A stretch of DNA of 64,000 nt from Lachnospiraceae bacterium JLR.KK008 (GCA_037015955.1 CP143548.1:2598001-2662000); one strand, 5' to 3'; positions 35,894 to 45,376 are shown, counted from the stretch's first letter. Notes: generated by a model from the sequence alone, not told the origin. Numbers and translations are program-made.

Positions 35894-36840
35894 TCACGCC
35901 TCTTTCCTGGCAACTACCATAATTCCAAAACATAACCCCTCATCTGAAGCACCGCCAATCGCTGATAGACCTGATAAAACCTTAATGCTGTCAATAATTT
36001 TGATTGCTTCCTCATTTGATAATTCCCTATTACAATATTGCTTTGTCATACTGCCAACTCGAAATAATTCCTGGCACAAATATAGAAAAAAGTTACCGTT
36101 CTTTGTCAATTCTTCAATAACAAATCCATAGTCTTTTAAGTTTTCTTTATACCAAAACTCACTGAATCCATTATTGAAATAATAGGGCGCTTGGTGAGTC
36201 AGACTACATACCGGAGCTGTTAAGAGTAATACCCCCCCCGACGCAAGATTCTTGAAAATTCCTTTACGGCTAAAATTGGGTTTTTCAAATGTTCAAACAC
36301 CTCGGAACATAAAATGGTGTCTACAGACTCATTCTTCAATGGAATATCAGTAATGTCACATTTGATATCAATCCCTGAAGTATCCCATTTACCATCAGAG
36401 AATGGATCATATTTGCCAAAATCCTGCGCGATATATTTCAAGTGCCCACAATAAGGCTTATAGCGCATACATCCTGCTCCTGCATCCAATAAGACTTGCC
36501 CGGCAGGAATTTTCTGTATTTTCTCAATAATCCATTGGTCCCGGACTTGGCTGTTTCTGAAATCCCCAAACACATCTTCCCGCGTAATTATTTTTTTCTC
36601 TACCTCTCTGCCTAATTTATCACACAATTCATGCTTTATATCATTAAAATATTTAGAACTCGTAATAAAAATATAGTCATATACAAATTTGTTCAAATCC
36701 TCCGGCCTGATAAAATTAGCAACACCATCCTTTGAAACTTTATCAGAATAACCTATAATTTCGAATTCTGCTTCCAAATACTGTGACATATATTGATAAT
36801 CCTGTCCCAAACCATAAACAACAACCTTGTTCTTACTCAT
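35894..36840 (-). pseudogene. SAM-dependent methyltransferase with N-terminal Rossmann module, frameshifted at a G8 run (possible phase-off gene)
   Basis: The first frame reads MSKNKVVVYGLGQDYQYMSQ (module, with IIGYSDKVSKDG), then a class I methyltransferase: VLLDAGAGCMRYKPY, CDITDIPLKNESVDTI and EFSRILRRGG. It then stops at eight Gs (36232-36239). In the next frame the family sequence continues directly (VLLLTAPVCSLTHQAPYYF), then the 35894-36109 segment with FFLYLCQELFRVG. Adding one G restores a 315-residue protein. It is probably an O- or N-methyltransferase acting on a sugar. The ATG at 36840 is preceded by AGAGG. Everything outside the tract looks undamaged, which favours phase variation or a sequencing miscount over decay. 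Confidence 0.86.
36232..36239 (-). repeat. Poly-G tract (G8) inside methyltransferase gene
   Basis: Eight coding-strand Gs at about codon 201. Nine would keep the frame (Arg-Gly-Gly-Val-Leu-Leu-Leu). It has the same length and the same one-base deficit as the tract at 24278. Confidence 0.85.
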
Positions 36841-36889
36841 AAAATTACCTCTCATTTATTTTTTGCATTTGTGTCAGCCTCTTTATTTA

Positions 36890-38053
36890 TTACATTCTAA
36901 TCCATTCTTCAGGGCATATATCTTCCATAGAATTTACATTGACCCATTTTTGAGGCGCTATTACCATCTTATCCTGATTTTGGTTCAACCATGCTCCCCA
37001 CCAGCTAAATGAACTGTTAGCAATTATGTTATGTTTACAAAGGCTCATAAGATACATATCATACCAATCATGATATTCATCAAACATATTTTCTTCAACG
37101 TATATTGTTTCTTTTTCATTATAATTTTTCTTGACCCATTCTATATCATTTGAAAAAAAACAAAAAACAGGCGATTTAACCTTATCACAGATCAACTCTA
37201 TTGCTCGTTTATAATAATCGCCAGTGCAAATTCCTCCATACATTCTTTGATTGTGTAAGTAATCGCCCCTACGTATATGAACACTAACTACATTTTTATT
37301 ACAAAGACTTTCTGAAAGTTTTTTCAACCCTTTATCATCTGTATTTGAGAATACAAATTCTTTACGCAGTTCTTTTTCTACAATGCTTGGAAAAACACTT
37401 GTCTGAAAATAGCCCTGCAGATAGCCAAATTCCATTTCACCTTTCAGTAATCTCGGATCTGCAAAGCTTTTAATCCGGTCTTTTACATTCGGCTCAAAAT
37501 AGACTTGCGTTGTAACGCCATCCATAAAAGGCCCTATTGCTTTATACTGTCTGGCTTTATATCCAGATGCTTTTTGAAGCCTTATCTTTGGAAAGACTTT
37601 TGTCAAATCAAAATTTCTCTTATTTATGCCATAATAATGAGATAAATCCGCTCTTACCTTTTTACCCTTTACTTCCATCATTTTATAAACAGCATACTGA
37701 AACATTTGATTCCCTAACCCGCTTCTAAATGTGACAATAAGTTCATCCTCCTCGCTGGGTATTTCATCCAATTCTTCTATTTCTTCTGATATGCGAAATA
37801 TTATAACACATGTTACTCCATAATCATTTATCAGTTGTTGTTTTATTTGATCTACATACCGCATCGTTGCAACAATCACAACGGCATCCGTATTTCTTAA
37901 AATCTCTGGAGATAATACTTCAATCCCATTTCTTTTTGTATTCCATAAGTTTTCATTATTGTCCACATATGCGGCTATCTCACACTGTGTATTATAATAA
38001 TGGTATGCCAGGTCACCCCACAGACCTGCCCCAAATATTATTACTTTTTTCAA
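36890..38053 (-). CDS. GT11 alpha-1,2-fucosyltransferase-like with N-terminal Rossmann module
   Basis: 387 residues. The module is N-terminal (about 1-90): KVIIFGAGLWGDLAYHYY, IAAYVDNNENLWN, AVVIVATMRYVDQI. A complete GT11 domain follows: GLGNQMFQYA (112-121), VHIRRGDYL (about 258-266, the GDP-fucose-binding motif), CFFSNDIEWV and NSSFSWWGAWLN. It should transfer fucose in alpha-1,2 linkage, most often to galactose. GDP-fucose would be derived from GDP-mannose (manC is at 381), but the later enzymes are not in the window. It lies 49 bases upstream of the methyltransferase gene. Confidence 0.9.
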   Translation of the reverse strand: MKKVIIFGAGLWGDLAYHYYNTQCEIAAYVDNNENLWNTKRNGIEVLSPEILRNTDAVVIVATMRYVDQIKQQLINDYGVTCVIIFRISEEIEELDEIPSEEDELIVTFRSGLGNQMFQYAVYKMMEVKGKKVRADLSHYYGINKRNFDLTKVFPKIRLQKASGYKARQYKAIGPFMDGVTTQVYFEPNVKDRIKSFADPRLLKGEMEFGYLQGYFQTSVFPSIVEKELRKEFVFSNTDDKGLKKLSESLCNKNVVSVHIRRGDYLHNQRMYGGICTGDYYKRAIELICDKVKSPVFCFFSNDIEWVKKNYNEKETIYVEENMFDEYHDWYDMYLMSLCKHNIIANSSFSWWGAWLNQNQDKMVIAPQKWVNVNSMEDICPEEWIRM

Positions 38054-38121
38054 ATAAATTTTATCCTTTCTATAACTTGTATACCAGCCCGGCTTTTATC
38101 CTTTCTGCTTTACAATAATTA

Positions 38122-39342
38122 TTATAGAGACACATAATTCTTAAACCCATGGTTCACTAGATTCATGATCACGTCTTCTCGATTTTTAGCTGTCACTCCT
38201 AAAATAAATACTATACGATCATTGTCTATACAAATATCGTCTAACCTGTATACGGGGTGATCATATATTCTGCTTGCTTTTGTAAAATCAGTCACAACAA
38301 AACCCTTTATATCAATATTCCACCTTTTTAATTGCTCGTACATTTCTATCGCATATCCTGCTGCCCCATATATATACACCTGTTCATACTCTTCTACTTT
38401 GTCTACAAAGCTCTTATCTACATTACATTCTAAAAAAGTTTTCTGATTTGAACCTACAATAAGTTGATATAAATGCTTCTCTACCGACTCATCAAACATC
38501 TCGCTAGATGAAACATCATAATATTGTACATTCATGTTTCTAATTCTTTGAGTCAAGTTATCCATATGAATTTTAATAAAATAATTTGTTCTTTGTGAAA
38601 ACACATGCGACAGCCAATAGCGAAGCATTGACATATAATTTTGAGCATAACATTTTAACATTTCAGTATCATGAACAAATGATAAAGATTGCCTGTGTCT
38701 CCTATAATTATGCAATATATTTTTAATAAAAATTACTTTTTGGGAACTCAATAATGCCTCTGTCGTAAATATCCAATCCTCCGCCCTTGTTTTATCCTCA
38801 AATTCAATTCCGTTAAATTCCAAAAATCCCCGTCTCCAAAATTGTCTCCAAACGGCACTTGACCATGTATTATTCTCTATCACCTTACAAAAGGCATCTT
38901 GTCCAGACATTACAGTCTCGTATAAATCTCCCATGTTCCAATCAACGGAGGTCCCTCCCAGTCCTTTTTCTTCAGCACTTATTTTGCTATTAAATAACAC
39001 AACATCAAGATTATAACTCTCCGCTTTCTTCCATAAAATATATAAAGCATCCGGCGTTAGCCAATCATCCGAATCTAAAAAATAGACATATTTTCCTTTT
39101 GCCGCTTTCATTCCTTTGTTTCTCGAGATAGAAAGCCCTCTGTTTTCATCATTTTGTAATATTCGTACTCTTTTATCACTTTCATGATATTTACGTAATA
39201 TGTTTAAAGAACTGTCCGTAGAGCAGTCTTCCACACAGATCACTTCAACATCCGTGAATGACTGCCCTAGCACACTGTCCAAGCATTGCGCCAAATAAGG
39301 CTCTACATTATATACAGGAATGATTATTGATATTTTACACAT
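38122..39342 (-). CDS. GT2 glycosyltransferase with C-terminal Rossmann module
   Basis: 406 residues. The GT2 domain has SIIIPVYNVEPYLAQCLDSV, VICVEDCSTDSS and YFLDSDDWLTPDA (about residues 89-101). The helical middle region is typical of capsule GT2 enzymes. The module ends the protein: QVYIYGAAGYAIEMYEQL, IKGFVVTDFTKA, IVFILGVTAKNRED. It lies 4 bases downstream of the nucleotidyltransferase-like gene, in the same transcript. Confidence 0.87.
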   Translation of the reverse strand: MCKISIIIPVYNVEPYLAQCLDSVLGQSFTDVEVICVEDCSTDSSLNILRKYHESDKRVRILQNDENRGLSISRNKGMKAAKGKYVYFLDSDDWLTPDALYILWKKAESYNLDVVLFNSKISAEEKGLGGTSVDWNMGDLYETVMSGQDAFCKVIENNTWSSAVWRQFWRRGFLEFNGIEFEDKTRAEDWIFTTEALLSSQKVIFIKNILHNYRRHRQSLSFVHDTEMLKCYAQNYMSMLRYWLSHVFSQRTNYFIKIHMDNLTQRIRNMNVQYYDVSSSEMFDESVEKHLYQLIVGSNQKTFLECNVDKSFVDKVEEYEQVYIYGAAGYAIEMYEQLKRWNIDIKGFVVTDFTKASRIYDHPVYRLDDICIDNDRIVFILGVTAKNREDVIMNLVNHGFKNYVSL

Positions 39343-39346
39343 TCGA

Positions 39347-40099
39347 TTATTGCTCCTCCGACAAAATTGAAAGCTCTTCTTTCATGCTAAATGTTATTAC
39401 CTTACGCTTTCCCAATTTTGCAAATAGGTCTCTCTTTATTTCCGCCGCGTATTGTTGGCTTGAAATGATAATTGTCGCATCTGTATCTTTCAAAACATCC
39501 GGCGGACAGACTTTTAATCCGTTGATTTCTCTTCCCCATAGCTCGTGATTATTATCTACATAACATAGCAGTTCATATCTTGCAGAATAACAGTAATATG
39601 CCAGTTTCGCTTTAGCTCCCGCTCCAAAAATGATTGCCTTTCTGTTTACCAGCTTCTCATATAGTTCATTATCAAATCCTAAAAACTGATGGCCATCTTT
39701 TCTTATTTTAGCAAAATCCTTCCTGTCTTTTTCCATATCCCGTTCTAACTTCTGCGCTATTTCCACTTCAAGCTTTGCAATTCGAAGACCATCCAAATAC
39801 ACTGTATACTTGTCATCAAACATTTCTTCATCTAATAATCCGATTTTTGCATACCTGTTATACAATGATTGAATATCGGAACTGAAGTTTATTGTACCGG
39901 ACGGTAAGACCTGCACCTGATCATGATATAACTTCAGTATTCTATTTCTGGCATCAGGGCTCATTGCAAAATCCAAATCATGATTTTCTCGAATATCCGC
40001 AAATGCTAAAACCGAACTTCCTATCAAACATATTTCGTCTCTGTTTATCTTGAATTTATCCAATACATATCCTAACTCATCAAGAAACTTTACTCTCAT
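39347..40099 (-). CDS. Minimal-nucleotidyltransferase-like domain with C-terminal Rossmann module
   Basis: 250 residues. The N-terminal about 125 residues have a polymerase-beta-type nucleotidyltransferase pattern: IGSSVLAFADI followed by HDLDFAM, then SGTINFSSDI. This resembles the small sugar-locus nucleotidyltransferases that pair Gly-Ser with a D-x-D. The C-terminal half is the module: KAIIFGAGAKAKLAYYCY, LLCYVDNNHELWG, TIIISSQQYAAEI. The substrate is unknown; this family includes LicD-like and antibiotic-type nucleotidyltransferases, so a glycan modification role is only inference. Confidence 0.65.
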   Translation of the reverse strand: MRVKFLDELGYVLDKFKINRDEICLIGSSVLAFADIRENHDLDFAMSPDARNRILKLYHDQVQVLPSGTINFSSDIQSLYNRYAKIGLLDEEMFDDKYTVYLDGLRIAKLEVEIAQKLERDMEKDRKDFAKIRKDGHQFLGFDNELYEKLVNRKAIIFGAGAKAKLAYYCYSARYELLCYVDNNHELWGREINGLKVCPPDVLKDTDATIIISSQQYAAEIKRDLFAKLGKRKVITFSMKEELSILSEEQ

Positions 40100-40133
40100 A
40101 ATGCGGTCATCCTCGTTTCAGCATGTCAGCAGA

Positions 40134-41381
40134 TCACAAATACGCATGAAATATTTTCTCTATACATTCACTCTGATAAAAGTTATCTGCCGTATGAAAA
40201 ATAATATCTGAAAAATAGCCTGTAATTTTTTCTTTATAAATTTCACGTATCTTTTCTTTTAATTTTGCCCCTTTGTCCGAAAGGATCCCTTCGACTGCCT
40301 TTTTCATTCTAAACTCAGGATTATTCATATGAATGTCAAACGTCCTGATACAATACGGTGAAAAAGGCTTCATGTATTTTAATTTTGTATTTATTTTCCA
40401 CTCAGCAATGCTATCCATTTCATAGACTTCATATACAATGTCTTCAAACTTGTCCGGTGTGAACATAAAGTCATTGACATTGGTGACAGGATATTGTTCT
40501 CCGATCAATTCCACTATCTCGTCAAAAAATTCTCCCACACTTGGCCATAAAATCCCCTTTATTGTGCCTGTCCACTCACGCTCACTTGCTAACAGCCTGT
40601 TTTGCACTATCCTGCATTCCTCATCCGAAAAAAACTGCCCGAACCATTCCTTTCCATAAACAGCCTTATCTTCTCTTTTCACAATGCGCACTGTCAATCT
40701 GTGGATTCCAAAATAAATTGCCAACGCTAATCTATGTGAGCCGTCAACCAGATGTAATTCTTTATCAATAATCAGTTCTGAATCTGCAAGATAACCATTT
40801 GTTTCATAGGATTGTATTAACCTGATAAATCTTTGCAATGAAACTTCACCGTATGAGTCATCTTGTGCTCTTTTACTCTGCATTTTTTGATACAGGTAAA
40901 AACCATAATTATTTTTTCCATAATACTCTTCGATTGCCAGCAGTCGCACTATTATATCGTATCTGTTAAATGCTTTTCCTATAAATTGACACATCAGCAA
41001 TTCGTTAGTATTGATCTTTATTGACGAAACGAAAGTACGAGATATATCATCTACCAAAAAAGAATATTTATATGCAGTCTCTATATTTACAAATCCGCTC
41101 TTTTTTAAATCTTCCATAATCGTATCCTGGTATATATCTGTAACAGATACTAATATCAAACTGTCTTTATCAGGCACACTGCCAGGTAATAAAACCGGAT
41201 AATTCTCCAGAACTGCCGGATTGCCAATCAAGTCCGACACAATAAAACCTTTTAATTTTAAAGCGGCATTTTCCGTTCTCCTGATCAAGCGTAATACTTT
41301 CTTTCCAATGTTCCCTGCGCCATATATATAGATAGATTGATTCTTATCAATTAGCGCCTTCCATTCTCCCTCGATTGCCAT
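40134..41381 (-). CDS. N-terminal Rossmann module joined to a ParB/sulfiredoxin-like domain
   Basis: 415 residues. The N-terminal 110 residues are the module: SIYIYGAGNIGKKVLRLI, LKGFIVSDLIGNP, LILVSVTDIYQD. Near residue 205 is LHLVDGSHRLALAIYFG, the D-G-x-H-R signature of ParB-like domains, which bind CTP or catalyse phosphotransfer in some families. The remaining C-terminal part is not assigned. A role in making or transferring a modified sugar is suggested only by position. The ATG at 41381 is selected because AGGAG is 9 bases upstream; the frame is open to 41423, inside the NeuA-like gene. Confidence 0.65.
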   Translation of the reverse strand: MAIEGEWKALIDKNQSIYIYGAGNIGKKVLRLIRRTENAALKLKGFIVSDLIGNPAVLENYPVLLPGSVPDKDSLILVSVTDIYQDTIMEDLKKSGFVNIETAYKYSFLVDDISRTFVSSIKINTNELLMCQFIGKAFNRYDIIVRLLAIEEYYGKNNYGFYLYQKMQSKRAQDDSYGEVSLQRFIRLIQSYETNGYLADSELIIDKELHLVDGSHRLALAIYFGIHRLTVRIVKREDKAVYGKEWFGQFFSDEECRIVQNRLLASEREWTGTIKGILWPSVGEFFDEIVELIGEQYPVTNVNDFMFTPDKFEDIVYEVYEMDSIAEWKINTKLKYMKPFSPYCIRTFDIHMNNPEFRMKKAVEGILSDKGAKLKEKIREIYKEKITGYFSDIIFHTADNFYQSECIEKIFHAYL

Positions 41382-41382
41382 G

Positions 41383-42090
41383 TTAAACGTCTCCTGCATG
41401 ATCAATGCCTGCTTTTTCTTCAAACTGTTTTCTCTTCAACAGCGCTTCTATAATAACCCAATCAGACGGTTCATCAATCTCAAAATATGAATCATCATTC
41501 ATTTCATATAGTTTTATATTTCCTGACATACGATTCTTGTTTTTTAAAAGCATCTCTTTACTGGTTATAAAAAATGCACCGTTTTCTACATAGTATCCTG
41601 CAAATTCCTGTCTTCTTGGTCTGTGAAATATATCGTAATTGATTGGGTATGCCAAACCATCATCTCTGATTTCCCAATGAAACCGTTTCTGCTTAACAGC
41701 CGAAAAAACACTGTCTGTACCTTCTTCACAATACAGTTTGTATCCTTTTGATAAATCCTCCGTATCTAACAGCGGCGAAGTTGCCTGAATCAGAAAAATG
41801 TTGTCAAATTCATATTTAGAAGCAAATTCCAGCATCACTGATTCCGTGGAAGCCACATCCGTTGCTGTTTCTTTTCCCCTTCCTATGACAATCACTTTTT
41901 TCATCTCAAAGCTTTCAACTGTTTTTTTAATTTCTTCACTGTCGGTCGAGACGTAAACCCTGTCAATTTCTTTACAATCGTTTGCTGCTTTAACCGTCCA
42001 GAAAACCAATGGCTTGCCGGCGATTTCTTTAATATTCTTCAAAGGGATTGATTTGCTTCCGCCACGTACCGGAATAAACGCCACATTCAT
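41383..42090 (-). CDS. CMP-ulosonate (acylneuraminate) cytidylyltransferase, NeuA-like
   Basis: A 235-residue CMP-sugar synthase opening FIPVRGGSKSIPLKNIKEI, the R-x-G-S-K nucleotide motif of NeuA/KdsB relatives, with VYVSTDSEEI and LIQATSPLLDTEDL as further family landmarks. It activates an ulosonic acid with CTP. It is shorter than bifunctional NeuA and consists of the transferase domain alone. Twelve bases separate it from the NeuB-like synthase, and the KdsC-GmhA fusion follows upstream, so the three form one pathway cassette. Which ulosonate is made cannot be decided from this gene. Confidence 0.9.
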   Translation of the reverse strand: MNVAFIPVRGGSKSIPLKNIKEIAGKPLVFWTVKAANDCKEIDRVYVSTDSEEIKKTVESFEMKKVIVIGRGKETATDVASTESVMLEFASKYEFDNIFLIQATSPLLDTEDLSKGYKLYCEEGTDSVFSAVKQKRFHWEIRDDGLAYPINYDIFHRPRRQEFAGYYVENGAFFITSKEMLLKNKNRMSGNIKLYEMNDDSYFEIDEPSDWVIIEALLKRKQFEEKAGIDHAGDV

Positions 42091-42101
42091 TCTTGTTTCC
42101 T

Positions 42102-42938
42102 CTAACAGCCTCTCAATTTTTTTCTTGTCTCGAGTTCTTTTTCGCTCAAAATCTTCTGCCCATTTCCTAATATTTTCTCAATAAGACGCACATCTTCTAT
42201 CAGTCTTGCCAGATCCCTCACATTCAGAGAGGCAGCCTGATCCGAGCCATACATCGTATTGTCTAATGTGATATGCCGTTCAAGCGATGTGGCTCCCAGG
42301 GCAACTGCTGACGTTGAAACTATTCTGCCTGATTCATGGCCACTATATCCGACCTTACATTGATACCGTTCTTTCAATACAGGAATCAATCGCAGATTTG
42401 CATCTTCCTTTGGCATCGGATACGTACTGTTACAATGCATTAATTCAAACGGACAGCCATGTGTTTTAAATATTTTAACGGCATTGTCAATTTCTTCGTA
42501 TGTGCTCATGCCAGTGGCAATAAACGTATACTTCTTTTCACTGGCCACTTCCTCTAATATCTCCGCATTTGTCAGCATTGCAGACGCAATTTTATTGTAT
42601 TTTAAATCAAACTGCTTCAAAAAAATCTGTGATTCAATGTCCCACGCGGATGCAAACCATTCTATTCCTTTTTCTTTGCAATACCTGTCAATTTCTCTAT
42701 ATTCTTCTTTTCCAAACTCAAGCCCTTCCTTTTGCTCCCTTTGTGTAGTACCCCAAGGACTCTTCCTGTATTCGTCCAGGTATTCTTTGCTATATACCTT
42801 GTCCACTGTTCGTTTTTGAAACTTTACTGCATCACATCCCGCCAGAACTGCCCAGTCTATCAACTGTTTTGCAATTTTCAAACTGCCATTATGGTTAATT
42901 CCAACCTCTCCGACGATAAATACATGTTCTTTACTCAT
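42102..42938 (-). CDS. NeuB-like ulosonate synthase without SAF domain
   Basis: A 278-residue PEP-condensing synthase of the NeuB family, with VFIVGEVGINHNGSL at the start, AVKFQKRTVDKVYS, FIATGMSTYEE, MHCNSTYPMP and GYSGHESG. It ends soon after the TIM barrel, so the C-terminal SAF/antifreeze-like domain of sialic acid synthases (about 60-70 residues) is missing. That domain normally helps close the active site over N-acetylmannosamine. The short form may use a different aldose or aldose-phosphate, for example a KDN-type reaction from mannose-6-P; this is inference. It overlaps the upstream fusion gene by 4 bases. Confidence 0.88.
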   Translation of the reverse strand: MSKEHVFIVGEVGINHNGSLKIAKQLIDWAVLAGCDAVKFQKRTVDKVYSKEYLDEYRKSPWGTTQREQKEGLEFGKEEYREIDRYCKEKGIEWFASAWDIESQIFLKQFDLKYNKIASAMLTNAEILEEVASEKKYTFIATGMSTYEEIDNAVKIFKTHGCPFELMHCNSTYPMPKEDANLRLIPVLKERYQCKVGYSGHESGRIVSTSAVALGATSLERHITLDNTMYGSDQAASLNVRDLARLIEDVRLIEKILGNGQKILSEKELETRKKLRGC

Positions 42939-44023
42939 TTTTTCTCTCCATAGGTTATAAGCTGTTGTTCAACATACTCGCAAATTATATGACCAGTCAT
43001 AATATGAACTTCCTGAATTCTTGGCGTATCCTTCGACGGCACACTTAGCAGACAATCCGTATCTTTTAGAATATCCAAATATTCTGAAACGTTTCCGGTC
43101 ATCAAAATCGTTGCCATCCCAATTTCTTTCGCTTTTTGAAATGCCATACGAATATTACCGGACGTCCCACTCGTTGTAATTCCTATTATAATGTCACCTT
43201 TTTTTCCTTTTGCCTCTAACTGTCTTGCAAATATCAGATTAAAATCATAATCGTTAGCCAGCGCTGTTATAATAGAAGTATTTGTTGTCAGAGCTTCCGC
43301 ATTCCATGCTTCTCTTTCTGCATAAAAACGCCCCACAAACTCAGTTGCCAAATGCTGTGCATCCGCTGCGCTTCCTCCATTTCCGCACAGAAAAAGCTGT
43401 CCGCCCTTTTTGTAACAGTCTGTGATCATTTCAATGGCTTTGTTGATATTAGAAAGATACTGGTCATCATGGAACACTTTCTCAGTAAGGTTTTGATGAT
43501 CTATCATTTTCTCTTGTATCTGCATCAGACAGTCCGCTGATGCTTGCGTGGCATTCCGATCCGTTTCTTTGTGTTTTGTAAGAACAGAGTAGCATTCCGC
43601 AAGGCAGCCATCTCCGCCTTTCCGCTCCAGTACAATATCTGCTACATCCTTTACCTCTTGAATAGCGTCACCGGGACAGATTGCCAGTCCTGCTAATTCT
43701 AATGCAGGTATGTCATACTTTCCATCGCCGATATAGCATACTTCTCTCAATTCAATATGGGATTGATCCATAAACTCCTGCAGGGCAGCTCTTTTATCCT
43801 TACAGCCTAATTTTACATAATGTAACGCTTCCATCTTTAAGAACTGACTACTAAATTCCGTATGTTCTCCTGAGATGCACCCAATCTTATATCCATTTGC
43901 AGCAAATAAATTTATGGCATCTAAATCCTTCATCTGCAATGCTTTGAATTCCAGTTTTCCGTCCGTATATCGCTTTCCGTCTGTGACAACTCCATCTATA
44001 TCAAACACGAACATCTTAATCAT
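42935..44023 (-). CDS. KdsC-type HAD phosphatase fused to GmhA-type SIS isomerase
   Basis: 362 residues. The N-terminal domain (about 1-150) is a KdsC/ulosonate-phosphate phosphatase: MFVFDIDGVVTDG, CISGEHTEFSSQFL, YIGDGKYDIPAL. The C-terminal domain (about 165-362) is a phosphoheptose-isomerase-like SIS fold with CGNGGSAADAQHLATEFVGR and IGITTSGTSGNIRMAF. In one chain these give an isomerase to make the aldose phosphate and a phosphatase to release the ulosonate. NeuB-like and NeuA-like enzymes follow. The ATG at 44023 is preferred over 44041 because GGAG lies 10 bases before it. Confidence 0.88.
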   Translation of the reverse strand: MIKMFVFDIDGVVTDGKRYTDGKLEFKALQMKDLDAINLFAANGYKIGCISGEHTEFSSQFLKMEALHYVKLGCKDKRAALQEFMDQSHIELREVCYIGDGKYDIPALELAGLAICPGDAIQEVKDVADIVLERKGGDGCLAECYSVLTKHKETDRNATQASADCLMQIQEKMIDHQNLTEKVFHDDQYLSNINKAIEMITDCYKKGGQLFLCGNGGSAADAQHLATEFVGRFYAEREAWNAEALTTNTSIITALANDYDFNLIFARQLEAKGKKGDIIIGITTSGTSGNIRMAFQKAKEIGMATILMTGNVSEYLDILKDTDCLLSVPSKDTPRIQEVHIMTGHIICEYVEQQLITYGEKK

Positions 44024-44051
44024 AAACATTTCTCTCCACATTGAATCTCAG

Positions 44052-45359
44052 CTAAAATAGTTCATCAAAATTCACTCGCTCAAATATCTCAAGTCTCCCT
44101 CCCCGTGTTGCATTATATATTTTGATTCCATGTTGCTCTGCGTAACTGTTAGCCTTTTCATAAGCAAATTTTACCTGATCAGTATAGCTGACAGACGTCA
44201 GCTCTTTTTCTGAATAAAAATGATTGTATTTACTCCCGTGTTCTCCTGCCCCTGTAAAGTCTACACCTAACAGATAGATTTTTCTAAACCCCAGATACAC
44301 TGCCAACTGAATGCAAGTATATACAATCGTTCCACCCACATACGACTTTCTGGATAAATCCTCTGAAAATTTAGGGTATCTCCCAAATGCCCATTCATCA
44401 CACAGGTGATATTTCAACACATTGACGTTATGCTCTTCCTGCCAGAAGTTTTCACTGGTATCTGCGAGAAACGCATATTCACTTTGCTTCTCCGGCCTGA
44501 TATTACTAAAATATTCACTCTCAAGAAGCGCCTTATCTTCTCCTACAAAAAAGGTTGGTCTCCACTTTGTCCTGTCATAGGCATATCCTATTTTGTTTAC
44601 GCCAAAAGAAAGACTTTTGTTTTTTTCAAGTATATCTAAATCTCCGATATTGAGACTTGGGCCAGTTGCCACGATAAAACACGTTTTATCTTTGTGTGTA
44701 TCCTTTAAACGTTCAATCTGGGGATTATAGTATTCTTTAATTACATCTGAACAGTCATAAATATTTTTCACATGAAAACCTGCGAAAAAACAGGTGTCAT
44801 CCGTACTCTCAGCATACCTGCAATCTAAAATTGTGTGTATATTCCTATTATAGATCCCGCTTTCTTCTATTATGTTATATCCATACCACTCAATGAGTTG
44901 TATTACTTCCTCCGAAACGCTTTTGTCTATAATCAGATAAGGCGGCTGATTGCCGATCTCAGCCAGCCATGAATAAACCTCCAGACTATACACTGTATTG
45001 CCCAATATACCATAACTTTTATTCCGGTCTATATTTGCTTTCACATAACTACTGATATAAGGTCTTGTATTCTCTTCCTGAAACTCACCCGGACAATCCG
45101 ATAATTTCATATAACGCCTGACGCCAAGCCTTTGCAGCTCGTCAACCGCTCCCTGCTCAAAAGTGTGCGCAATTACCAGCATGGTTTTTTCATATCTTTT
45201 GTCCCTAAGATACTCATCCAGACTTATAATCTCTTTTCCATAAATATGACTCCCTACCTTTTCCACACTTTTATCTACAAAGGCTATCACATCATCATTT
45301 TTCAAATGCCGGAACAGCCGTCCTCCTCTCAGACCGGCTCCCCAAATTACATACTTCAT
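44052..45359 (-). CDS. DUF115/GT42-like transferase with N-terminal Rossmann module
   Basis: 435 residues. The N-terminal module has KYVIWGAGLRGGRLFRHL, VIAFVDKSVEKVG and MLVIAHTFEQGAVD. The C-terminal half has CFIVATGPSLNIGDLDIL and, about 120 residues later, YTCIQLAVYLGFRKIYLLGV, then DFTG. This pair of motifs is shared by DUF115 proteins and the GT42 sialyltransferases of Campylobacter. Together with the CMP-ulosonate cassette immediately downstream, the simplest inference is that this enzyme transfers the CMP-activated ulosonate to the glycan. Homology to GT42 is distant by eye and needs a profile search. Confidence 0.72.
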   Translation of the reverse strand: MKYVIWGAGLRGGRLFRHLKNDDVIAFVDKSVEKVGSHIYGKEIISLDEYLRDKRYEKTMLVIAHTFEQGAVDELQRLGVRRYMKLSDCPGEFQEENTRPYISSYVKANIDRNKSYGILGNTVYSLEVYSWLAEIGNQPPYLIIDKSVSEEVIQLIEWYGYNIIEESGIYNRNIHTILDCRYAESTDDTCFFAGFHVKNIYDCSDVIKEYYNPQIERLKDTHKDKTCFIVATGPSLNIGDLDILEKNKSLSFGVNKIGYAYDRTKWRPTFFVGEDKALLESEYFSNIRPEKQSEYAFLADTSENFWQEEHNVNVLKYHLCDEWAFGRYPKFSEDLSRKSYVGGTIVYTCIQLAVYLGFRKIYLLGVDFTGAGEHGSKYNHFYSEKELTSVSYTDQVKFAYEKANSYAEQHGIKIYNATRGGRLEIFERVNFDELF

Positions 45360-45376
45360 TTACATCTCCTGTACCC

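Noticed and set aside
42102-42938. NeuB-like gene as a frameshifted full-length sialic acid synthase
   Set aside because: The next gene (NeuA-like) follows after 11 bases, leaving no room for a SAF domain in another frame; the short form appears genuine.
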